Assembly (NCBI GenBank): GCA_030428255.1
Contig: JAUIBT010000019.1
Location: 16,527 to 80,526, forward strand
Direction: 5' to 3'
Origin: Alphaproteobacteria bacterium
Lineage (GTDB): Bacteria; Pseudomonadota; Alphaproteobacteria; UBA7985; JAUIBT01
Length of the DNA: 64,000 bases
Below are positions 34,874-43,437 of the stretch, piece by piece. The first letter of the stretch is position 1, and every line of letters starts with the position of its first letter. The position numbers and the translations under genes were made by a program. The notes beneath the pieces were generated by a model, which made no database searches, had not been told where the DNA came from, and saw only the letters and a program-made list of their open reading frames with translations.

Positions 34874-35799
34874 AATTCGATGTATGGAAGCTTGAACTTC
34901 ACGCTCTGCGCGTGCTGGTGATGATCCACGAGCTGGGGACCTTCACCGCGGTCGCGGAACGCTTAGACCTCAATCAGTCCACCGTGTCCTATACGGTTGA
35001 CCGCTTGCGGCAGATCTTTGGGGACGAGCTGTTTGTGCGCCAGGGGCGGGGCATCGCACCGACTGCGCGCTGCCAGGAGCTGGTGAGTCAAGCGCGCAGT
35101 CTGCTGCGCCAATACGAGGGCATGACCAAACCGTCCCAGTTCGATCCAGCGAGCTTTGACGGCCGTTTTGTCGTCTCTTGCAATCCCTACGAGGAGTCTG
35201 TGGTACTGCCAGCGCTTTGGGCTTTGCTGCGCCGGACGGCCCCGCGTGCTCAACTTTCCGTGGTGCGCACGCGCAGCTTGGGCGGACAGCAGGTGCTGGA
35301 TGGCCAAGCCGACGTGCTGATCTCGCCCCAAGAGCTGGGAGACGCGGGCTTGCAAAGGCGCTGGCTCTTCGAAGATCGCTATGTCTGCTTCTATTTGGGA
35401 GAACAGTCGCCTGGGAGCCTGTCTTGGAAGCGCTATCAACGCGCCAACCACATTCGCCTGCGCTATGACGAGAGCTGGTTTCCGCTCTACCGCGATATGC
35501 TACGGCAAAAGGGCATGGAGTTGGAAACGAGCCTGGAACTGCCGGGGCTCTCGAGTTTGCCTGCGATCTTGGCCCTGTGTGCCCGCGAACAAGACCGAGG
35601 CATTGAGACGATCTTTACTGCGCCAGAGCGCTTGGAGGGCAGCTTGATGGGGGCCAGGCCACTTGGGCTCCACAAAGCCCCTGCGCCCTTTGATTGCAGG
35701 TTCGATGTCTATCTCTATTGGCCGAGCCGTGAGAAAACTGCCGCGCGAAGCCAGTGGTTGCGCGATCTCATCGTCACCTCCGCGCGCAACTTGGTCTAG
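34867..35799 (+). CDS. LysR-family transcriptional regulator
   Basis: A protein of 310 residues. The N-terminal winged helix is typical: LELHALRVLVMIHELGTFTAVAERLDLNQSTVSYTVDRLRQIFGDELFVRQGRG (given as a run of separate motifs), with a Q-S-T-V-S recognition helix at about residues 36-42. The rest is the LysR substrate-binding domain. The ATG at 34867 sits inside the palindrome and has no clear Shine-Dalgarno sequence. It is divergent from hpaD, which is 76 bases away, and likely regulates it. Confidence 0.88.
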   Translation: MDKFDVWKLELHALRVLVMIHELGTFTAVAERLDLNQSTVSYTVDRLRQIFGDELFVRQGRGIAPTARCQELVSQARSLLRQYEGMTKPSQFDPASFDGRFVVSCNPYEESVVLPALWALLRRTAPRAQLSVVRTRSLGGQQVLDGQADVLISPQELGDAGLQRRWLFEDRYVCFYLGEQSPGSLSWKRYQRANHIRLRYDESWFPLYRDMLRQKGMELETSLELPGLSSLPAILALCAREQDRGIETIFTAPERLEGSLMGARPLGLHKAPAPFDCRFDVYLYWPSREKTAARSQWLRDLIVTSARNLV

Positions 35800-36336
35800 C
35801 GCGCTTGAACTCGCCAGCGGGCGGTGGGCAGATTTGCCTGCGCGGGCGTATCGCAAGAAGGCTGCAAAAACAGCGATCTAACCTGTGACTGGTGCAGGGC
35901 AAAAGCTCAAACCAGGGCTCGAGTCGCAATTGTGGCTGCATTTTGACTTACTCACTGGCAAAAGGCTCTCCAGCAGGCTTGCGAACTGCGAAAATGGGAA
36001 ACTTGGTCTGAAAAGTATCCATCATGCAATTTAAGGTAGAAACCTCTTATTTATTTTTGTATGTATGAGACCTAGTATAGGCCCGAAGAGGCTTCTCGCT
36101 CAAAAAATTTATTAAGACATTTGGCATTCTATGGTCCTGCGACCGCTGACATATTTTGAGACCCGTGTCTCTTTGCTGGGCTTAGCACGGCAGGAGGGCT
36201 GGGAATTGACCCGCAAGCCGCACTGCTCAGTCGGCCTGGTCGGCAAGCGGCGCTTGGCTGTTGGGCGCGCGCAGACTCATTGCGCGATGCAAATGAGGAA
36301 AATCAGCGAAAAATGCGAATATGGAGGGCTGAACGC
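35800..36336. other. 537-base intergenic region, partly AT-rich, upstream of the large exported protein
   Basis: Between the LysR stop and the 1030-residue protein there is no convincing gene. A 69-codon frame at 36131-36340 has no family character and overlaps the next start. Bases 36020-36120 are AT-rich and hold TTTTTGTATGTATGAG and CTAGTATAG, which could be part of a promoter. I saw no strong hairpin or terminator in it. Confidence 0.5.
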
Positions 36337-39300
36337 GTGACGACCTTCCGATTCGTGGCGATTCTTGGTAAGTTTGCCACATATTCAACGCAATTCCTTT
36401 TCCCCCTAGCCAAAACTTTTCGCCATTTCTGGCAAGGGGCGGCGCAGCCGATTTTGTTGCAACAATCCGCCCCTTACGCCGATTTTGCGGCCCGTCGGCC
36501 TTCCCCTACATCCTGGTTGCTGAAATCTTCGAGTACAGCGTTGTTGCTGGTGCTTGCGCTAGGCGGTGCTGCTGCAAACGCGCAAGACGCGGGAAGCTCA
36601 AGCGGTGCCGAAGTAGCCGCGTCAAGCACCGACGACCCAGTCGCTCAAGTGCTGCGCCAGCGTCTGCAAGCCTGGTCGCAAAAGAATTCGAGCGATGCCA
36701 AGGCGGTGTTTTCGGGGGCGGACCAAGATCAAGGGCGCGCAGCCTCTCAATCCTTGAGCCAGGCACAAACCCAAAATGAGAGCGCTCAGGCGGGCCCAGC
36801 ACCACTGCAAAATGAGGATGGTAGTGCGTCCGATGAGGACGAATTGGGCCAAGTCCAGCTCAGCGCACCAGCCGGCAATGACGCCCCGGCCCCTGAACCA
36901 GCTGACGAGGCGCAAGGTGCCAACCAGCAAGATGAAGTCGTTGCTGCACCCAACGCTGTTGAAGCGCAATCGCTTACGGGTGATCGCGAGCTGGACGCTA
37001 TGCTGAGCGACGCGCAGAAACTGCTTTTGGTGCAAGCGATCCAAACCCTGCAGGTCCTGCAAAAAGAAGACGAGCAAGCACGGGCGGTGGCGGCAACTCT
37101 GACTGACCGCCAGAAAACAGCCTTGCTTGGGCTTTTGCGCACCTTGGAGGAGGTGCAGGCCGACCAGGCCGAAGGGCAACGCGGCTTTAGTCCCGAGCAG
37201 CGCGAGGCCATAGTCGAGGTTCTGAGCACGCTGGAGTCCGAGCAACAGGCCATCGAACGCGCGCGCGCGCAGCAACAGCGCGCCGCTGACCAGCAAGCCC
37301 GCGCGCCGCAAAGGCAGGCACAACCAGGGCAGGCACAACCAGGAACAACGCCCCGCCAGGGCACGGGCCAAACTGCCCAGAATTCCGCTTCAAGTGGGCT
37401 CGCACAGGGGCTCTTGACCCCTGAGCAAGAAGCAGCCTTGACTGCAGGGCTCGCCAAGCTGCGTGCGGCAGAGGCGGTTCAGGCCCAAGGCGGCGATGCG
37501 CAGGCCGCTCTGGATATGAGCGCTGAAGAACGTCAGGCGTTGCTCGCCGTTATTCAGATCATCCAACGCCTACAAAATGAGCTTGGAGCCAACGCCAACG
37601 TCGCCGAGCTTTCGGGTGCACAGAAGCAAGAGCTGGTCGCGGCTGTCACACGCCTGCAAACCGCGCAACAGCGGCGTGCCGCCGGGCTTACCTCGGCCCT
37701 TGCTGCGGCGGGCGATCAAGCAACAAGCGCGCCTGCACCGGGTGGCACCCAGACGGCGGCTCGTGGCCCGCTCAACGGCGGCCTGAATGTCATCGCCGAT
37801 GATCGCCGAGAGGTCAACGCAGATCTGGCGACCGCCAACCACTTGGCAGGCAGCGTCACCGCTGGGCGCAATTCTGTGATCTTATCGACGATTCTGCGGT
37901 CCTCCGGCCAGCTTGAAACCGGTTTGACCTATCGCTCTGGCACCATAAGCGCACCCAACTGGGAACTTGACTACGGCGTGAATGTCGTCGGGACTTTGCG
38001 CAATATCGCTGAGCAAATCGCACCGCTCGACAGCTATAAAATCGCGCCTGATATCACTGTTGTACGTCGTCTGACCGACCGGATCAATTTGAAGGTGACG
38101 GGGCAAGCCGAGTTTGTGCCCAACGCAGGCGCAATGCTGGCGACCGCTGGCTTGATCTACAGCCAAGGCATATATGAGGCTGTCGGCAACGTGTCGGCCA
38201 AGTATGAGTATCTGGCCAATCCCGATCTACCGGCCAGCAATCCCTTGGCAGAAATTGATGCAACCACCTTTGGCCTCGATCTGGGTGTCGCAGCAACCGG
38301 TTATGAAATGGGACCAACGGAAACCGACGCCACTGCCAAGTTGACACTGTCTCAGGTCCTTGGCCAAGATCCGACCGTGACCGCCAGCGCCAAGGTTGTC
38401 ACTAAGTTGACCAGCGATTTGAGTTTGACCGAACGCATTGCCAAAGCGCGCGCCGATTATATTGAGCAGGCAGGGGCGAGCTTGGCGAGCGCAGCCTTCG
38501 GTCCGCGCCGTCAGCCAAACAAGGCCGCCCTTTTCTTCGACGATATTTTTTCAGCAGAGGGCCAAAGCCAGGCCCGTCAGGTGTCCAACCCCGCTGCACC
38601 CGTTTGGCCGAGCTTTGACGATATCTTCGCACCAGAAGGTGCCCAACACGCAAAGGCAGCAGGCCCAAGTGTGGATGCGATCGCGGCCTTGGTGCCGGTT
38701 GACCCCGGCGCCTTGCCCTATGACCTGCGCGAGGCCACCGGCCGCAACTTCATCAGCCAGCTCACGCGTTTGGGTTATTCTGAGCAGAAGTCGGTTGAAG
38801 TCAGTTTGGATCGTAGCGCGAACGGTTTGGTGACGGGCCGCCTGAAAGCAAATGCCCCTCACATTTTGAGCCCAAGCCTGGTCGGCGAAGCGCGTTTGGC
38901 CTACGCGGGTCAATTTGTGCCGACGACGGTCTTTGGCACTGCAGATCCCATGTTCTTGCAAGAGCTGAACGCCCGGCTGATGGCCGCTTGGCAGGCGGGC
39001 GAGCGCACGACTTTGGCAGGGCGGGTCTCCGCCTCGCTGGACACGGATTTTGCGGTCAGTTCGACCGGGCTCATGCTGGAAGCGACCCGAACCCTGGCAC
39101 CCTACGCCGACACTTCGCTCAAGTTCACGAATACTAATACCTATCAGCAGGGCATCTACCAAGAAAGCCTCAACGAGTTGCGCGCCAGCCTGCGCTATCG
39201 CGACGATCGCTATGGTGAGTTTTCGGGCAGCGTAGGACGACAGTTCGACCAAGATTTTCACCCTGGCGCCTACGTGGCAGCGGCTGCTTATGCCAAGGGC

Positions 39301-39429
39301 GTTGCCAATATTCTATCAAGCGGGCGCGATGCCCTGTTCGAGGCGGGCCTCGAGCTGCGCTATGACCCACAAACTGATTCCGAAGCGGAGGTTGGCGCCT
39401 TCGTCAAGGCCACAATTGAGCTAAACTGA
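36337..39429 (+). CDS. large exported protein with helical repeats and beta-rich C-terminal half; unknown
   Basis: A protein of 1030 residues that I do not recognise. A hydrophobic signal-like segment at residues 58-83 (SWLLKSSSTALLLVLALGG, then AAANAQDA) follows an unusual ~57-residue cytoplasmic-looking lead. Residues ~85-210 are acidic and Gln/Ala-rich. Residues 223-450 hold six degenerate helical repeats and a Gln/Pro-rich insert (~310-355). From about residue 490 the sequence turns beta-rich with amphipathic strands (GLTYRSGTISAPNWELDYG, AGRVSASLDTDFAVSS, NELRASLRYRDDRYGE), as in an outer-membrane barrel, to the end EVGAFVKATIELN. FDDIF-type motifs recur at about 733 and 760. The GTG at 36337 has GGAGGG upstream. 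A TTG at 36514 would give a normal-length signal peptide but has no such site. The next gene starts at its stop codon. Confidence 0.6.
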   Translation: MTTFRFVAILGKFATYSTQFLFPLAKTFRHFWQGAAQPILLQQSAPYADFAARRPSPTSWLLKSSSTALLLVLALGGAAANAQDAGSSSGAEVAASSTDDPVAQVLRQRLQAWSQKNSSDAKAVFSGADQDQGRAASQSLSQAQTQNESAQAGPAPLQNEDGSASDEDELGQVQLSAPAGNDAPAPEPADEAQGANQQDEVVAAPNAVEAQSLTGDRELDAMLSDAQKLLLVQAIQTLQVLQKEDEQARAVAATLTDRQKTALLGLLRTLEEVQADQAEGQRGFSPEQREAIVEVLSTLESEQQAIERARAQQQRAADQQARAPQRQAQPGQAQPGTTPRQGTGQTAQNSASSGLAQGLLTPEQEAALTAGLAKLRAAEAVQAQGGDAQAALDMSAEERQALLAVIQIIQRLQNELGANANVAELSGAQKQELVAAVTRLQTAQQRRAAGLTSALAAAGDQATSAPAPGGTQTAARGPLNGGLNVIADDRREVNADLATANHLAGSVTAGRNSVILSTILRSSGQLETGLTYRSGTISAPNWELDYGVNVVGTLRNIAEQIAPLDSYKIAPDITVVRRLTDRINLKVTGQAEFVPNAGAMLATAGLIYSQGIYEAVGNVSAKYEYLANPDLPASNPLAEIDATTFGLDLGVAATGYEMGPTETDATAKLTLSQVLGQDPTVTASAKVVTKLTSDLSLTERIAKARADYIEQAGASLASAAFGPRRQPNKAALFFDDIFSAEGQSQARQVSNPAAPVWPSFDDIFAPEGAQHAKAAGPSVDAIAALVPVDPGALPYDLREATGRNFISQLTRLGYSEQKSVEVSLDRSANGLVTGRLKANAPHILSPSLVGEARLAYAGQFVPTTVFGTADPMFLQELNARLMAAWQAGERTTLAGRVSASLDTDFAVSSTGLMLEATRTLAPYADTSLKFTNTNTYQQGIYQESLNELRASLRYRDDRYGEFSGSVGRQFDQDFHPGAYVAAAAYAKGVANILSSGRDALFEAGLELRYDPQTDSEAEVGAFVKATIELN

Positions 39430-39488
39430 TGCGTTATATTAAGTGTCGTCGCGATCCGTCGCGCCCGAATGCAAGAAGGAAAAGCCAA

Positions 39489-40664
39489 ATGTTCAACTTT
39501 GGTTTGTATAACAAAAGTGCCGTCCCAGACGCGCGAAAAGTCAGCGGCACGTTGCCGTATGGCTTGGCTGGCCCAAGCCCGGCTGCGAAAAGGGGAACAC
39601 CCAGACTAGGGCTCCTCGCTGGTCTTTGGATGGCAATGTTGGCCGCGCTGCTGCCAGGTCTTGGTCAAGCCCAGGTGATCTTGCAGCTTGATTTGGCGTT
39701 GTGGACCCGCTTCCAGGGGACGGCGGTGGCTTTGTTGCAGGACGTACAACCGAGCAATGAAGGCTTGCTGCGCCAGAACAAGGCGAACGTGAATAACTAC
39801 AACGCCAGTGATCAGATCGGGGCCGGATCCTGGTTGCGCCTGGCGACAATTGCGCGTGACCAAGACGCAATGCAAAAGGGCTTGCGCGCGATCGAGGTGA
39901 CCTTAGCGGGCAACCTGCCCGACGGCAGCTTTGTGCATGTTGAACGTTTGGACGACTCACGAGTGCGCAGGGTCACTGGCCTTCGCGGCAAGTATTTGGA
40001 TGCAAGTTTGCTGGGCGATTTCTGCCTCGGATTGTTGGTCGCTGACGCGGGACAGCCCATTTCTGCGGAGTATGGGCGGCGGAATTCTCCGCCTTTAGCG
40101 CGCGCCTTGCGCTCGGTGAAGTTTCAGGCTCAGGCTTTGCTTCAGTTCGCCGCTTCACGCCCCGATCAGCTCATGACGATCGCAGGCATGTTCCATTCTT
40201 GTGGGCTGTTGCTTAAAGACGCCAAGGCTCAGGCAATGGCGATTACGTTTGCTCAGCAGGCGACGCGCAACACCACCTATGCCGGGATTTGGACCTTTGG
40301 CGGCAAGACCGACACCAGCCTAGCTGCAACCACCAACAAGGCCGCTTTGGATCTGTTATCGCTGAAGTACGACGACACCTCCAAGCAACGGATCGAGGAA
40401 ATCATAGGTATGACATCGAGCTGGCTGCTTGAGCGCATTGATGCCGACGGCGAGTTGAACTCGAAGGGGAATGCATACAGCTGCGTCACCAAGCGGGCGG
40501 TCGACAACCAACTGTCCGGCATCAATCTGCGCGACCTGTTGTTCTCATTATTCCGCGGCGGCTTCTATTTCGACCGGGGCGACATGCTCGGCGCGGCGGA
40601 AAAGGTCGTGGGCCGCTTGAACAGCAACAATATCCCAGACGGTTTCTGTTTCTTTAGGGCCTAG
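39489..40664 (+). CDS. exported protein, unknown, possibly an alpha/alpha-toroid enzyme
   Basis: A protein of 391 residues with no recognised family. A signal peptide, LGLLAGLWMAMLAALLPGLGQA, ends near residue 61 after a ~38-residue lead. The mature part is mostly helical, with repeated G-rich turns (GSWLRLATIAR, LPDGSFVH, GIWTFGGKTD, DADGELNSKGN), which is what one sees in (alpha/alpha) toroid glycosidases and lyases; this is only an impression. The ATG at 39489 follows AGAAGGAAAAGCC and is the better start. A frame opening at 39429 overlaps the stop of the upstream gene (TGATG) and could be translated by coupling. The pair probably works together in the envelope. Confidence 0.5.
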   Translation: MFNFGLYNKSAVPDARKVSGTLPYGLAGPSPAAKRGTPRLGLLAGLWMAMLAALLPGLGQAQVILQLDLALWTRFQGTAVALLQDVQPSNEGLLRQNKANVNNYNASDQIGAGSWLRLATIARDQDAMQKGLRAIEVTLAGNLPDGSFVHVERLDDSRVRRVTGLRGKYLDASLLGDFCLGLLVADAGQPISAEYGRRNSPPLARALRSVKFQAQALLQFAASRPDQLMTIAGMFHSCGLLLKDAKAQAMAITFAQQATRNTTYAGIWTFGGKTDTSLAATTNKAALDLLSLKYDDTSKQRIEEIIGMTSSWLLERIDADGELNSKGNAYSCVTKRAVDNQLSGINLRDLLFSLFRGGFYFDRGDMLGAAEKVVGRLNSNNIPDGFCFFRA

Positions 40665-40837
40665 CGAAAATGCCTGCCTGTGAGGTGGGCAGATCGCGGT
40701 GAGGGTGATCGCTCGCTGAGCCTGCTGGGGGGGGGGCGAACTGCCCGTTTGCGCGACGGGAGCTGCGAGTTGCCCCAGGTCTGGGCGGAGAGCACCGGGC
40801 CCGCATTCTTGTGGGACTGCCTATCTGTGGAGGCGCC
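40665..40837. repeat. intergenic gap with a 10-G homopolymer
   Basis: The 173 bases between the exported-protein gene and the convergent GMC gene include ten G in a row (40727-40736). No gene or terminator was seen. The tract is outside coding sequence, so slippage there would change no protein. Confidence 0.8.
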
Positions 40838-42466
40838 TTAGGCGAGCCGGTCCGCCTTGATCAGGTCTGCGCCCTTCTCACCAATCATGATGCTGGGGGC
40901 GTTGGTGTTGCCTGAGGTGATGGTGGGCATGATCGAAGCGTCAATTACCCGCAATCCTGCCAGGCCGTGGAGCCTTAAGCGGTCATCCACCACGGCCATA
41001 GCATCGCTGCCCATTTTGCAGGTGCCCACGGGATGGAAGATGGTGGTGCCCAGGTCTCCAGCAGCCTTGATCAGCTCCTCATCGCTTTGAGCCGCCGCCC
41101 CGGGGGCAACTTCTTCGGGCGTATAGGGCTGCAAGGCCGCCTGGCTGACGATGGTTCGGGTCAAACGGAAGCCGTCAATTGCAACTTGCTGGTCATCGTG
41201 AGTCGAAAGGTAGTTGGGAGCAATCACCGGCGCGCTGTTGGCGCCTGGGCCGTCCAGCGTCACCGCTCCGCGCGAGCTGGGACGTAGGTTGCAGAACGAG
41301 GCGGTAAAGGCCGGGAAGCTGTGCAGTGGATCGCCCAGCTTGTCGGTTGACAGCGGCTGAATGTGATATTCCAAGTTGGCGGTCGCGCGTGCGGGATCAG
41401 AGCGCGTGAAGATGCCCATGTGGCTCGCACCCATGGTCAGGGGGCCGCGACGCGTTACGGCCCATTGCAGGCCCATGAGATAGCGCGTTAGGCGATTGTT
41501 GACCCTTTGATTGAGACTCGGCAGGCCGGTGACTTTGAAGATACTGCGGATTTGCAGGTGATCTTGAAGGTTTTGCCCCACCCCAGGAAGGTCGAGAACC
41601 GTCGTAACGCCGTTGGCCTGCAGATGGCCTGCGGGCCCGATGCCCGAACGCATCAGGATATGCGGCGAGCCGATGGCCCCGGCGCTCAAAATCACGTCTT
41701 GCGTGCAAGACACGCTCTCGGTTGGACCACCGTCTACGCTCATCTCCAGGCCCGTGACGCGGCCTTGAACGATTGTTAAGTTGTTGACGTGGGCCTTTAT
41801 GACCAAGTGCAGGTTGGGCCGATGCTTGATGGGATGCAAGAAGGCCCGCGCCGCTGACCAGCGCAGCCCGTTCTTTTGCGTGACCTGGAAGTAGTTCACG
41901 CCCTCGTTGTCGCCATCGTTGAAGTCCGCGCGAAACGGGATGCCCGCTTGCTGCGCAGCCTCGGCTACGGTGTCCAAAATCTTAAGGCGCGAGCGCATAT
42001 TGGTCACTGCGAGCGGACCGCCCTGGCCGTGAAACTCGGACGCGCCGTTCTCTTGATCTTCAGATTTAAGAAAATAGGGCAGTACGTCGTCCCAGCCCCA
42101 GCCGGTGTTGCCGAGCTGCGCCCAGGTGTCGAAGTCATGGGCCTGGCCACGCATGTAGATGTGGCCGTTGATCGACGAACAGCCGCCCAAAGTCTTGCCG
42201 CGCGGATAGTTGATCGCTCGGCCATTTAATCCTGGCTCTTCAGCGGTCTTGAAACACCAATCCGTGCGCGGATTGTTCATAGTTTTGAAGTAGCCTACGG
42301 GAAAGTGAATCCAGAAGTAGTCATCCTTGCCCCCGGCTTCCAACAGCAGCACCCGGACGCTCGGGTCTTCGGTCAGGCGATTGGCCAACACGCAGCCCGC
42401 TGAGCCCGCACCTACGATGATATAATCGTAGTGCCCGAAGCGGCTTGAAGCTTTGTCCGCAGCCAT
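40838..42466 (-). CDS. GMC-family oxidoreductase (choline/alcohol dehydrogenase-like)
   Basis: A protein of 542 residues. The FAD-binding Rossmann motif is YDYIIVGAGSAGCVLANRL, followed by the GMC signature 1 GRAINYPRGKTLGGCSSING. The second signature, DVILSAGAIGSPHILMRSGIGP, is also clear. The active-site region with the conserved His-Asn is in TTIFHPVGTCKMG and TSGNTNAPSIMIGEKGADLI. It oxidises an alcohol or choline; substrate specificity cannot be told. The nearest minus-strand gene upstream is tlyA, 209 bases away. Confidence 0.9.
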   Translation of the reverse strand: MAADKASSRFGHYDYIIVGAGSAGCVLANRLTEDPSVRVLLLEAGGKDDYFWIHFPVGYFKTMNNPRTDWCFKTAEEPGLNGRAINYPRGKTLGGCSSINGHIYMRGQAHDFDTWAQLGNTGWGWDDVLPYFLKSEDQENGASEFHGQGGPLAVTNMRSRLKILDTVAEAAQQAGIPFRADFNDGDNEGVNYFQVTQKNGLRWSAARAFLHPIKHRPNLHLVIKAHVNNLTIVQGRVTGLEMSVDGGPTESVSCTQDVILSAGAIGSPHILMRSGIGPAGHLQANGVTTVLDLPGVGQNLQDHLQIRSIFKVTGLPSLNQRVNNRLTRYLMGLQWAVTRRGPLTMGASHMGIFTRSDPARATANLEYHIQPLSTDKLGDPLHSFPAFTASFCNLRPSSRGAVTLDGPGANSAPVIAPNYLSTHDDQQVAIDGFRLTRTIVSQAALQPYTPEEVAPGAAAQSDEELIKAAGDLGTTIFHPVGTCKMGSDAMAVVDDRLRLHGLAGLRVIDASIMPTITSGNTNAPSIMIGEKGADLIKADRLA

Positions 42467-42675
42467 GCTTGATCCTCTCTTTTATCTCAATCCCAGGTAC
42501 CAGCTTGCGCGCTTTGCCGGGGATGGACTTGTTTTCTACCGGGCGACCGACCTGAGGCGCAGAGCGTAAATGTGTTGCAGAGAATGCAGCGTCCGCGCAC
42601 TTTGACGGGTCTGAACTTAAGGTTTAGCGCCAACCCAGGTCTGCGCCAAGGCAAGAAACAGGCTTTGGGGACTTT

Positions 42676-43437
42676 TCAAGCGCGCTCTGATTTGCGCGCC
42701 CAGCAGAGGCGCTCTTCATTGCCATCGGGGCCCAAAATCGGGCTCGGTGCCGTGGCTAGCACAGGCCAGCCCTGGGTTTCCAGCCAGGTCACTAAGTCCG
42801 CCTGTACGTCCTCAACGACACTGGCGTCACGCACCACACCCCCTTTGCCCAAGCGCTCGCGGCCAGCTTCAAACTGCGGCTTGATGAGCGCGAGGAGATG
42901 GCAACCAGCCGGTGCCAGGGCCAGGGCAGGCGGCAAAGCCAGCTTGAGCGATATAAACGACAAGTCGCAAACGATGATCGCCAGATCGTCCAGCAGGCCT
43001 GTGGGCAAGTGCTCAGCGTTGAGCGCACGGCAATTGAGCCCCTCAAGCGATAGGACGCGCGGATCATTGCGCAGGCTGTCGTGAAGCTGCTGGCTGCCGA
43101 CGTCGATGGAAGCGACCTGCGCAACGCCATGGGCCAGCAACACCTGTGTGAAGCCGCCGGTGGACGCGCCAAGATCCATTGCCTTGTGCCCGGCAGACTG
43201 CGCGGCCAGGTCTGGCCAGCGCTCGAAGGCACCAGCGAGTTTGAGGCCCGCGCGCGAGACCCAGGGATGGTCCTCTATCACCAATGCTTGCCACTGCTCT
43301 TCGCTGAGCTTGGCGGTGGCTTTGGTTAGAGCTGCGTCGTTCAGCCGGATGCGCCCTTGCTTGATCAGATCTTGTGCCCGCAAGCGCGAAGCGACCAGGC
43401 CGCGCTCGACTAAGCCCTTATCGAGCCGCTGAGCCAT
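42676..43437 (-). CDS. tlyA: TlyA-family rRNA (2'-O)-methyltransferase
   Basis: A protein of 253 residues with an S4 domain at the N-terminus ([31 protein letters not shown]) and an FtsJ-like methyltransferase: SAM-binding [15 protein letters not shown], then DLSFISL and [12 protein letters not shown], which hold the conserved Lys-Asp-Lys-Glu set. TlyA methylates 16S and/or 23S rRNA. I chose the ATG at 43437, which overlaps the end of dxs by 20 bases; the frame opens further upstream into dxs but lacks similarity there. Confidence 0.9.
   Translation of the reverse strand: MAQRLDKGLVERGLVASRLRAQDLIKQGRIRLNDAALTKATAKLSEEQWQALVIEDHPWVSRAGLKLAGAFERWPDLAAQSAGHKAMDLGASTGGFTQVLLAHGVAQVASIDVGSQQLHDSLRNDPRVLSLEGLNCRALNAEHLPTGLLDDLAIIVCDLSFISLKLALPPALALAPAGCHLLALIKPQFEAGRERLGKGGVVRDASVVEDVQADLVTWLETQGWPVLATAPSPILGPDGNEERLCWARKSERA

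Noticed and set aside
36131..36340. 69-codon plus-strand frame upstream of the large exported protein
   Set aside because: It overlaps the better start at 36337, has no good ribosome site and no recognisable features.
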